From Nonomuraea dietziae (GTDB taxonomy: Bacteria; Actinomycetota; Actinomycetes; Streptosporangiales; Streptosporangiaceae), in contig NZ_JACIBV010000001.1 in assembly GCF_014195505.1 (NCBI RefSeq), positions 2,356,001 through 2,420,000 of the forward strand: DNA of 64,000 nt, read 5' to 3'. Both the position numbers and the translations under genes were made by a program. The notes beneath the pieces are model-generated. The model saw nothing but the letters and a program-made list of their open reading frames with translations, searched no databases and was not told the DNA's origin. Of this stretch, positions 42,764-49,814 are shown piece after piece. Every line of letters begins with the position of its first letter. Within the stretch, counting starts at the first letter, position 1.

Positions 42764-43608
42764 CGCGCATCAGAGAGCTCGACGCGCTCCGCGGCTTCGC
42801 GGTGTGCGGGATCATGCTGGTCAACACCTGGCAGCACCACGAGGGGCCCAAGGGCGAGTGGTGGATCGAGACCTTCTTCCAGGGCCGCTTCTACCCGATC
42901 TTCTCGCTGCTGTTCGGCATCAGCTTCGTGCTGGTGCTGCGCGGCGCCTCCCGGTGGGTGCTGCTGCGCAGGCTGCTGTGGCTGCTGCTGTTCGGGCTGA
43001 TCCAGCACACCTGGTACGAGGGCGAGGTGCTGACCGACTACGCGCTGTTCGGGCTCGGTGTGCTGCTGCCCGTCTCGTTCCTGTCGCCAGGATGGCCGAT
43101 CCTGGTGCTCGGTGTCGCGGCGCTCGGGTGGGGCACGTGGATGGGCGGCGGCGTCCTGATCGTCCCTGGGCTCTTCCTGATCGGCATGACGCTGATGGAG
43201 CTGCGGCCCGGCCGTCGCTGGCTGCTGCCGGGCCTCGTGGTGTCCGCGGCCGTCTCGGCGGTGTTCACGTGGCTCTATCCGATCACCCAGCAGTGGTGGA
43301 TCTACGTGGTCGCCGGGCTGGCGGGGGCGGCGGCCTACTCCATCGCGATCCTGTACCTGCGGCCGCGCTGGCTGGAGCCCCTGGGCAGGATGGCGCTGAC
43401 CAACTACGTCACCGGCACCGTGGTCATCGTGCTGACCGGCCCCACCCGCTGGCCGGTGCTGGCGGTGACGGGGGTGACGCTGCTGGCGCAGCTGCTGTTC
43501 AGCTGGTGGTGGCTGTCCAGGTTCAGGTACGGCCCGCTCGAGTGGGCGTGGCGGGCGCTCACCCGGTGGAAGCCGGTGGGCAACAGGCTCGTCTCTTCTG
43601 ACCGTTGA
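42739..43608 (+). CDS. DUF418-like polytopic membrane protein
   Basis: A 289-aa protein with about eight hydrophobic helices. It starts with the family motif RIRELDALRGFAVCGIMLVNTW and has the central FYPIFSLLFGISFVLVL. DUF418 proteins are often linked to acyltransferase-like chemistry, but their function is unproven. ATG 42739 overlaps the hydrolase gene by 25 bp; TTG 42760, overlapping its stop in TTGA, is an alternative. Either way the two are translationally coupled. Confidence 0.82.
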   Translation: MVVVLVPLTRIRELDALRGFAVCGIMLVNTWQHHEGPKGEWWIETFFQGRFYPIFSLLFGISFVLVLRGASRWVLLRRLLWLLLFGLIQHTWYEGEVLTDYALFGLGVLLPVSFLSPGWPILVLGVAALGWGTWMGGGVLIVPGLFLIGMTLMELRPGRRWLLPGLVVSAAVSAVFTWLYPITQQWWIYVVAGLAGAAAYSIAILYLRPRWLEPLGRMALTNYVTGTVVIVLTGPTRWPVLAVTGVTLLAQLLFSWWWLSRFRYGPLEWAWRALTRWKPVGNRLVSSDR

Positions 43609-43668
43609 CGGCGCCCCCGCCCCCGGATACACGAGTAGCGGAAGGACTGTCCAAGGTCGGGAGACACT

Positions 43669-45306
43669 GTGACGCTACGGCTGTCGTTCGCCGTGCTCGT
43701 GCTCGCCTCGTTCGTTCTCGGGATCGCCGGCTTCGCCGCCTTCCTGGGGCCAGGCTCGTCCGTGTTCGACCTCGTCTACTACTCGCTGCAGCTGTTCGTC
43801 CTCGATCCCGCGCCCTTCGACGTCGGCCACGCGCCCCTGGGATGGGCGCTGGAGGTGGCCCGCTTCACCGCGCCGGCCGCGACCGTCTACGCCCTGGTGG
43901 CCGGTGTGCTGCTGCTGTTCTCCACCGAGATCAGGCGGCTGCGCGCCCGCCGTTCGCGCGGGCACGCGGTGATCTGCGGCACCGGCCCGATCGCGCAGGC
44001 GCTGACCCAGCGCCTGCGTACGGCGCGCCGCACCGTCGTGCGGATCGCCGCCTCCCCCAGCGCCGACAGGGCCGTCATGCACGTCGCGGGCGACCCCAGG
44101 GATCCCGCCGTGCTGCGCGCCGCGGGCGTCGAACGCGCCTCGGTCCTGTACGCCTGCGAGGGCGACAGCGCGACCAACACCGCGATCGCGCTGGCCGCGC
44201 ACGCCCTGCGCAGGCCCGGCAGCCGCCCCCTCGCCGCCTACGGGCTCATCTCCGATCCCGACCTGTGCGCGGCGCTGCGCGCCAGACGCCTCGGCCTGAC
44301 CCGCCCCACCGGTCTGCACCTCGACTTCTTCAACCCCGACGCGCTGGCTGCCAGGGCGTTGCTGAAGAGCGACCCGATCGGCGAACCGGCGCCCGTCATG
44401 ATCATCGGTCTCGGCACGTTCGGCAGGATGCTGCTGCTGGAGCTGGCCAGGCAGTGGCGCCCGCGCTCGCCGGCGGCGGGCCCGCTGCCCGTCACGGTCG
44501 TCGACGCGGAGGCGTCCGGCGTCGTGGCGGCCCTGTCCGTCAGGCACGACCTGCTGCTGAAGTCCTGCGAGCTGACCGCGCTCGACCTGGAGCCCGAACA
44601 GGTGAGCCGGCCCGGCGCGCTGCCCGAGGGGCCGCCGCGCAGGGTCTACGTCTGCTACCCCGACCAGGACCTCGCGCTGAAGACCGCGCTGACCTCGCTG
44701 CGGCTGTGGGGAGGCGGCCCGGGGTCACTGGTCGTCCGGGTCGAGCACGCCGCGGCCTTCGACGCGGGCCTGCTGGAGGGGCTCGACGGCGCGCTCAGGG
44801 TCTTTCCCGTCACCGACGCCGCCGCCGATCCCGGGCTGATCGCCGAGGACCTGGTGGAGACCCTGGCCACGACGGCGCACCACCACTACCTCGCCGGCCA
44901 GGCGAGCAGGGGCGGCAGCCCGTCGCTCAACTCCTCGCTGGTGCCGTGGGAGGAGCTGGAGGAGGACAAGAAGGAGTCCAACAGGCTGCTGGCCGAGGAC
45001 ATCGGCAGGAAGCTCAGGGAGGTCGGCTGCGCTCTCGGCCCCCGGGTCGATCCCGAGCTGGGCTACGCCTTCACCAAGGAGGAGATCGAGGTTCTCGCCG
45101 AGATGGAGCACGTGCGCTGGATGCGGATGATGCTGGCACGCGGCTGGAGGCACGGACCGCTGAGGGACGCGGCGAAGCGGACACATCCCGACATAGAAGA
45201 TTGGGCCGCCTTGTCGATCTCGGCGAAGGAGAAGGACCGCGAGACGATCAGGAACCTGCCCGACATCCTGGCCATCGCGGGCTTCCAGGTGGTGCGCACC
45301 CGATGA
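43669..45306 (+). CDS. Two-helix membrane protein with tandem RCK/TrkA-N-like Rossmann domains and a C-terminal RyR domain
   Basis: A 545-aa protein. Hydrophobic helices lie at about residues 4-27 and 62-85. Between them, SVFDLVYYSLQLFVLD is placed like a channel pore helix but lacks the TVGYG selectivity filter. A first Rossmann domain begins VICGTGPIAQAL (about 100) and a second VMIIGLGTFGRMLLLEL (about 243). Residues ~424-545 match the ryanodine-receptor RyR domain: VPWEELEEDKKESNR, then EHVRWMRMMLARGW and DPDIEDW-like HPDIEDWAALS. It overlaps the SLOG-like gene in ATGA. A ligand-sensing membrane device is inferred; transport is not shown. Confidence 0.82.
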   Translation: MTLRLSFAVLVLASFVLGIAGFAAFLGPGSSVFDLVYYSLQLFVLDPAPFDVGHAPLGWALEVARFTAPAATVYALVAGVLLLFSTEIRRLRARRSRGHAVICGTGPIAQALTQRLRTARRTVVRIAASPSADRAVMHVAGDPRDPAVLRAAGVERASVLYACEGDSATNTAIALAAHALRRPGSRPLAAYGLISDPDLCAALRARRLGLTRPTGLHLDFFNPDALAARALLKSDPIGEPAPVMIIGLGTFGRMLLLELARQWRPRSPAAGPLPVTVVDAEASGVVAALSVRHDLLLKSCELTALDLEPEQVSRPGALPEGPPRRVYVCYPDQDLALKTALTSLRLWGGGPGSLVVRVEHAAAFDAGLLEGLDGALRVFPVTDAAADPGLIAEDLVETLATTAHHHYLAGQASRGGSPSLNSSLVPWEELEEDKKESNRLLAEDIGRKLREVGCALGPRVDPELGYAFTKEEIEVLAEMEHVRWMRMMLARGWRHGPLRDAAKRTHPDIEDWAALSISAKEKDRETIRNLPDILAIAGFQVVRTR

Positions 45307-45779
45307 CGAAGCTCGCCGTGACAGGCCACAGGGCGCTGACCCCGCACACCGTCGAGCTGGTCGGCAGGGCGCTGCGCGAGGAGCTGGCCGGCGCGGGGCC
45401 GGGGCTGGTGGGACTGTCCTGCCTGGCCGAGGGCGCCGACCAGATCTTCGCGGCCGAGACGATCGCGGCGGGCGGCGAGCTGCGCGCCGTCCTGCCCGCC
45501 CGCCGCTACAGGGACAGCCTGCCCGCGGCGGCCCGCCGCACTTACGACCTGCTGCTCGGCAAGGCGAGCCAGGTCGTCCTGCTGCCCTTCGACGAGGCGG
45601 GCGTGCCCGCCTACCTCGCCGCCGCGAAGGCGATGCTGGAGGCCGCCGACGAGCTGGTGGCCGTCTGGGACGGCGGGCCGCCCGCAGGGCCCGGCGGCAC
45701 GGCCGACGTGGTCGCCATGGCCAGGCGGGCGGGCAAGCCCGTCCGGGTGATCTGGCCGCCCGGTTCCATGCGGGCATAG
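45303..45779 (+). CDS. SLOG-like (LOG/DprA-fold) nucleotide-sensing protein
   Basis: A 158-aa Rossmannoid protein. It begins KLAVTGHRALTPHTVEL, has GLSCLAEGADQIFA in the middle and ends VAVWDGGPP, then GGTADVVAMARRAGKPV. The GxR and GGT motifs are those used by SLOG/LOG-type proteins to bind nucleotide-derived ligands. It is the overlapping downstream partner of the RyR/RCK membrane protein, so a joint sensor-effector role is likely. There is no sign of a LOG phosphoribohydrolase PGGxGTxxE motif. Confidence 0.75.
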   Translation: MTKLAVTGHRALTPHTVELVGRALREELAGAGPGLVGLSCLAEGADQIFAAETIAAGGELRAVLPARRYRDSLPAAARRTYDLLLGKASQVVLLPFDEAGVPAYLAAAKAMLEAADELVAVWDGGPPAGPGGTADVVAMARRAGKPVRVIWPPGSMRA

Positions 45780-45792
45780 TCTCGGAGGCGTG
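45777..45792 (+). promoter_or_regulatory. Probable leaderless promoter of the amidase gene
   Basis: TAGTCT (45777-45782) contains the stop codon of the SLOG-like gene and lies 7 nt before GTG 45790. The amidase may therefore be expressed independently of the RyR/SLOG operon. Confidence 0.5.
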
Positions 45793-46566
45793 ACGAGAAT
45801 CGCCCTGTGCCAGCTGCCGGTCTCCCCCGATCCCGCCGCCAACCTCAAGCGGGCCACGGAGGCCCTGGCCAGGGCGCAGGGCGCCGACCTGGCGATCTTC
45901 CCCGAGGCCACCCTGACCAGGTTCGGCAGGAGCGTCAGCGACCTGGCCGAGCCGCTCGACGGGCCCTTCGTCACCGGTCTGGCCGCGGCGGCCCGCGAGC
46001 ATGGCGTCGCGGTGATCGCAGGGGTGTTCGAGCCCGCCGAGGGCAGGGTTCACAACACCGCCGTCGCGATCGACGCCTCGGGCGCGGTCGTGGCCGCCTA
46101 CAGGAAGATCCACCTGTTCGACTCCTTCGGCTTCCGCGAGTCAGAGCTGGTCGCCCCGGGCTCCGAGCCGGCCGTGGTCGAGCTGGCCGGGCTCAGGATC
46201 GGCCTGCTCACCTGCTACGACATCCGCTTCCCCGAGCTGGCCAGGGCGCTGGTCGACAGGGGCGCCGACCTGTTCGCGGTGATCGCCGCCTGGGGTTCGG
46301 GCCCGCTCAAGGAGGACCACTGGATCACGCTGGTGCGCGCCAGGGCCCTGGAGAACACCATGTGGACCGCCGCCGTCGGCCAGGCGCCCAACCCCTCCGA
46401 GTCGGGCGACGGATTCGGCATCGGGCGCAGCATGCTGGTCGACCCGCTGGGCGTGGTCCGCGCCGACCTGGGTAGCGGACCCGCCGTGCAGGTGGTCGAG
46501 GTCGATCCCGAGGCGACCGCGTCGGCTCGCGCGGCCCTGCCCTGCCTCGAACACAGAGTGCTGTAG
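45790..46566 (+). CDS. Carbon-nitrogen hydrolase (nitrilase superfamily, omega-amidase-like)
   Basis: A 258-aa enzyme with the Glu-Lys-Cys triad in IFPEATLTR (about 39), YRKIHLFDSF (about 109) and LTCYDIRFPEL (about 143). It is closest in pattern to NIT2/YafV-type amidases, which hydrolyse alpha-ketoglutaramate or other omega-amides. A glutamine transaminase-like aminotransferase lies 5 kb away; a pathway link is only a possibility. Confidence 0.88.
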   Translation: MTRIALCQLPVSPDPAANLKRATEALARAQGADLAIFPEATLTRFGRSVSDLAEPLDGPFVTGLAAAAREHGVAVIAGVFEPAEGRVHNTAVAIDASGAVVAAYRKIHLFDSFGFRESELVAPGSEPAVVELAGLRIGLLTCYDIRFPELARALVDRGADLFAVIAAWGSGPLKEDHWITLVRARALENTMWTAAVGQAPNPSESGDGFGIGRSMLVDPLGVVRADLGSGPAVQVVEVDPEATASARAALPCLEHRVL

Positions 46567-46578
46567 GCCAAGAGATCG

Positions 46579-46593
46579 TAAAGTGGTGTCGTG
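46579..46593 (+). promoter_or_regulatory. Probable leaderless promoter of the uncharacterised gene pair
   Basis: TAAAGT (46579-46584), then 6 nt, then GTG 46591. Confidence 0.5.
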
Positions 46594-47043
46594 AACGAGC
46601 GTAGGACGCAGATGCAGAAGGTGGTGCCGCCTCGGCTGCTCGTGCCCTACCTCTCGGGCAAGCGCACGGTCATCTCCGGCTACGTCTACAGAGTCCAGGA
46701 CTGCGCGCGGCTGACCACGCCGCGCACCCTGTTCCTGGGGCTCGACCTGTCGTTCGAAGGATCGGAGCTGAGCGCGGAGGTGCCCGAGCTGTACGTCATG
46801 CGGTGGTACGCACGAGACGTCGACACCTACGCGGTGCCGTACGGGCCGCACATGGGCGGCGACTGGAGCGACGCGCCGCCGTTTGCGGGGAACGGGTTCA
46901 CCACCTCGCGCGAGCACGTGGTGCCCCAGTTCCACACCGCGCCGATGCCGATCCCCGCGGGGGCCGAGATCGTGCACGTGAGCGACAGGGGCGAGCGGCC
47001 CTTCGCCCTCTACGACGGGCTCACCTGGCGGCCCTCCGCATGA
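46591..47043 (+). CDS. Uncharacterised conserved protein
   Basis: A 150-aa soluble protein not assigned to a family. It has no signal peptide or membrane helix. Recognisable stretches are LFLGLDLSFEGSEL, VMRWYARDVDTYAVPYG and a C-terminal GERPFALYDGLTW. The composition is ordinary for a folded domain, mostly beta by appearance. It overlaps the next gene in ATGA, so the two products probably act together. Confidence 0.65.
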   Translation: MNERRTQMQKVVPPRLLVPYLSGKRTVISGYVYRVQDCARLTTPRTLFLGLDLSFEGSELSAEVPELYVMRWYARDVDTYAVPYGPHMGGDWSDAPPFAGNGFTTSREHVVPQFHTAPMPIPAGAEIVHVSDRGERPFALYDGLTWRPSA

Positions 47044-47435
47044 GCGACGAGATCGTTCCCGTGGCCTCGGGGTTCGTCGCCCGCCACAGGGGACACACCC
47101 ATCCGGCGGCGATCGGCCCCGACAGCGACGAGGTCGTGCTGTTCAGCGAGGAGGAGCTCGAGGGCTTCGAGGCCGCCTCCGGCTACTGGCGGCGTACCGT
47201 GGACCGCTCCGACCTGGAGTGGCTCGTGCTGGTGCGCACGGTCGGCGCCTTCGGCGGCGAGCCGTGCGTCATCCTCGACGAGGACGACGACGGCCTGCAC
47301 ATCGCCTACACCGGCCACAGCGGCATGAAGGCCGAGGCCCTCGGCTACTGGATGGTCGACCACGGCGCCTACGAGGTCGTCGTGCCACGCGAAGAGGTCT
47401 TCTCGATCAGGGTCGAGCGCCTGCCCGTCACGTAG
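47040..47435 (+). CDS. Uncharacterised conserved protein, partner of the preceding gene
   Basis: A 131-aa acidic soluble protein with no recognised family. It carries RHRGHTHPAAIG near the N-terminus, an acidic patch (SEEELEGFEAA) and DEDDDGLHIAYTGH. The HRGHTH histidines could bind metal, which is speculative. Its ATG overlaps the stop of the upstream gene. A gap of ~50 bp separates it from the sigma factor gene. Confidence 0.65.
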   Translation: MSDEIVPVASGFVARHRGHTHPAAIGPDSDEVVLFSEEELEGFEAASGYWRRTVDRSDLEWLVLVRTVGAFGGEPCVILDEDDDGLHIAYTGHSGMKAEALGYWMVDHGAYEVVVPREEVFSIRVERLPVT

Positions 47436-47487
47436 AAAAATCTCGGCGCCGCCGTCAACCGGCCGTCCCCTCAGGGGTCTCTCAGAT

Positions 47488-47976
47488 GTGATGGAAACAC
47501 CCACCATGACGCCCGCGCCCCCGGGCCACGCGGAGCTGTTCGCCGCCCACTACGGCTCGCTCGTACGGCTGGCGGGTCTGCTGGGCGCGGACGACCCCGA
47601 GGACATCGCCCAGGAGGCGTTCGCCAGGCTGCACACCCGCCGCCTGCGTGACGAGGGGGCCGCACTCGGCTACCTGCGCTCGATCGTCTGCAACCTGACC
47701 CGCAACCGGCTGCGGCACCTGCGCATCACGCGGCTGCGCCGTCCCGAGCCGCCCGAGCACGCCCGCAGCAGCGAGCACGCCGTCCTGGTGGCGGAGGAGC
47801 ACCGTGAGCTGCTGGCCGCCCTCGACGCGCTGCCGCGCCGTCAGCGCGAGGCGCTGATCCTGCGCTACTGGCTCGACCTGTCCGAACGAGAGATCGCCGA
47901 GGCCATGGGCGTGACGCCCGGCTCGGTGAAGACGCACGCCAGCCGCGGCCTCGCCGCCCTGAGGGGGAAGCTGTGA
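47488..47976 (+). CDS. ECF-type RNA polymerase sigma factor
   Basis: A ~162-aa sigma-70-family factor with region 2 (AHYGSLVRLAGLLGADDPEDIAQEAFARLH) and region 4 (LPRRQREALILRYWLDLSEREIAEAMGVTPGSVKTHASRGLAAL). It lacks regions 1 and 3, as in SigE-like ECF factors. GTG 47488 or ATG 47491 could be the start. It overlaps the membrane protein gene in GTGA, the standard layout of a sigma factor and its anti-sigma partner. Confidence 0.9.
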   Translation: MMETPTMTPAPPGHAELFAAHYGSLVRLAGLLGADDPEDIAQEAFARLHTRRLRDEGAALGYLRSIVCNLTRNRLRHLRITRLRRPEPPEHARSSEHAVLVAEEHRELLAALDALPRRQREALILRYWLDLSEREIAEAMGVTPGSVKTHASRGLAALRGKL

Positions 47977-49814
47977 ACGACCTCGAAGAGCGCCTGCGCG
48001 CCGCCCTCGACGCCAGGGCCCAGACCTACGAGACCAGCCCGACCGCCTGGCTGCGCGTGCAGGAGCGCAGGCGCGGGCCGCTGCGCCGGTGGGGGGTTGT
48101 CCTGGTCGCGCTGCCCGTCGCGCTGGTCGCTCTGCTCGTGCCCGTCCTGCTCGGCGGGTTCCAGGGGGGTCAGGTGATGACGGGACCGCCACCCAAGCCG
48201 ACCCCCGTCGGCCAGGCGCTGGTCATCGACAACCCGGCCGAGAACCGGCCGATGCGGCTGTGGCTGGCCAGGGACCATGAGGGCGCACTGGTCTTCTGCA
48301 GGGCCGTCCAGTACGCGGGCGGTGCCAGCAGCGACGGGTGTGGATCCACTTTCGTCAACCGCGAGAGTGAAGCCGCCTGGCTCGAAGGGTCCACGGAGTC
48401 GGTGCCGCCGCGCGAGAAGGTCCTCGCCTACGGCGCGGCGCGCGCGAACGTCGCGAAGGTGACGGCGGTGACCAAGAACGGCAAGCGGCTCGACGGCGCA
48501 CTGTACCGGCCCTCGGGGGCGCCGCTGCAGATCTGGACCGTCGCCTACCCCTCCACCGAGCGGATCGGCCGCTACGAGTTCGCCGCCGCCGACGGCGCCG
48601 TCCTCGCGCGGGAGGAGCCGAGGGCGATGCTGCCGGCGTCCGACCAGGGCGAGCCCGCCGGTCCCGCCGTGGAGATGAAGGGGATGAGCGTACGGCCCTA
48701 CCTCACGCCCGACAGGACACTCATCTGGACCAGGGGCGGCCGCGAGGTCGGACTCAACTTCGTCAGGGCCAAGGACCTGATGACCGACATGGGCGGCAGG
48801 CGCTACCCGGTGGAGCTGAGGGTCAACGGCGACCGCTGGTTCGGCATCGCCCGCGCGGGCGCGGCGAAGGTCACGCTGACCCGCAGGGGCGGCGCGTCCC
48901 TGGAGGCCACGGTCAGGACCGACCCGTGGAAGGTGGGAGTCAGCCTGTTCGCCGGCGAGCTGCCCGGCTCCGGCGACCCCTACCTGGAGGGCTTCGAGCT
49001 GGTCGGCCACGACGCCTCCGGCAAGGTGCTCTGGCGGGAGGACCACCCCGCCGACAAGCCAGCCTGGGACCCGCACCCGCCGATCGGCGAGGTCGTCACC
49101 CTCGGCGAGGCGAAGGTGTGGTTCAGCAAGGTGACGCTCGCCGACGGCAGGACCTGGGACGGCCTGTGCCGCTCGATGCCCGGCAAGAAGACCACCTGCA
49201 ACGCCTTCGAGCCGGTCGCCACCCACTACGCCCGCCGCCTGCCCGACCTCGGCACGATCGCGATCGGTGTGGCGGGGACCGGCATCACCCAGGTGACGGC
49301 GCAGAAGTCCGAGACCAAGGGGACGATCCACGCCCCCGCGGGCGCGCCGCTGAAGATCTGGACCGTCCCCTACCCGGGCGGTACGGAGACGTTCGACCTG
49401 CGCGACGCCAGGGGTGAACTCGGCATGGCGATCGGCGGCGAGCCGCCCTCAGGCTGCTCGGTCTCCCCTCCGGTCGGCAGGGCCGCCACGCTGGCGGGCG
49501 GGGTCACCGTCACCCACCAGGACGGCTGCCTGATCATGTGGCGGGATGGGCGGCAGTTCACCGTCGAGATGCGGGACTTCGAGGACGCCACCTACACCTA
49601 CGGCGACGAGATCTTCACCGGCATCGCGATCAAGGGCACGGCCCGGGTCGAGATGGTCTACGACGACGGATCGCGTCTGGTCGCGGCGGGGACCACGCCC
49701 GACCCGTGGGGCCTCGGCCTCGTGCTGTTCTCCACGCCGGCCAAGAAGGCCGAGGGGGGAGCTCTCGTGATCGGCTACGACGCCGCCGGCAAGGAGCTCT
49801 GGCGACTGGACTAG
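47973..49814 (+). CDS. Predicted anti-sigma-like membrane protein with a duplicated extracytoplasmic region
   Basis: A 613-aa protein. A ~40-aa cytoplasmic N-terminus (LEERLRAALDARAQTYETSPTAWLRV) and one membrane helix (about 42-62) precede a long exported region made of two homologous units. Unit 1 (about 80-356) and unit 2 (about 370-613) share SGAPLQIWTVAYP/AGAPLKIWTVPYP and DPWKVGVSLF/DPWGLGLVLF. Both end in GHDASGKVLWR/GYDAAGKELWR. There is no zinc HxxxCxxC anti-sigma motif. The overlap with the sigma gene suggests it controls it; the outer part would be the sensor. Confidence 0.75.
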   Translation: MNDLEERLRAALDARAQTYETSPTAWLRVQERRRGPLRRWGVVLVALPVALVALLVPVLLGGFQGGQVMTGPPPKPTPVGQALVIDNPAENRPMRLWLARDHEGALVFCRAVQYAGGASSDGCGSTFVNRESEAAWLEGSTESVPPREKVLAYGAARANVAKVTAVTKNGKRLDGALYRPSGAPLQIWTVAYPSTERIGRYEFAAADGAVLAREEPRAMLPASDQGEPAGPAVEMKGMSVRPYLTPDRTLIWTRGGREVGLNFVRAKDLMTDMGGRRYPVELRVNGDRWFGIARAGAAKVTLTRRGGASLEATVRTDPWKVGVSLFAGELPGSGDPYLEGFELVGHDASGKVLWREDHPADKPAWDPHPPIGEVVTLGEAKVWFSKVTLADGRTWDGLCRSMPGKKTTCNAFEPVATHYARRLPDLGTIAIGVAGTGITQVTAQKSETKGTIHAPAGAPLKIWTVPYPGGTETFDLRDARGELGMAIGGEPPSGCSVSPPVGRAATLAGGVTVTHQDGCLIMWRDGRQFTVEMRDFEDATYTYGDEIFTGIAIKGTARVEMVYDDGSRLVAAGTTPDPWGLGLVLFSTPAKKAEGGALVIGYDAAGKELWRLD

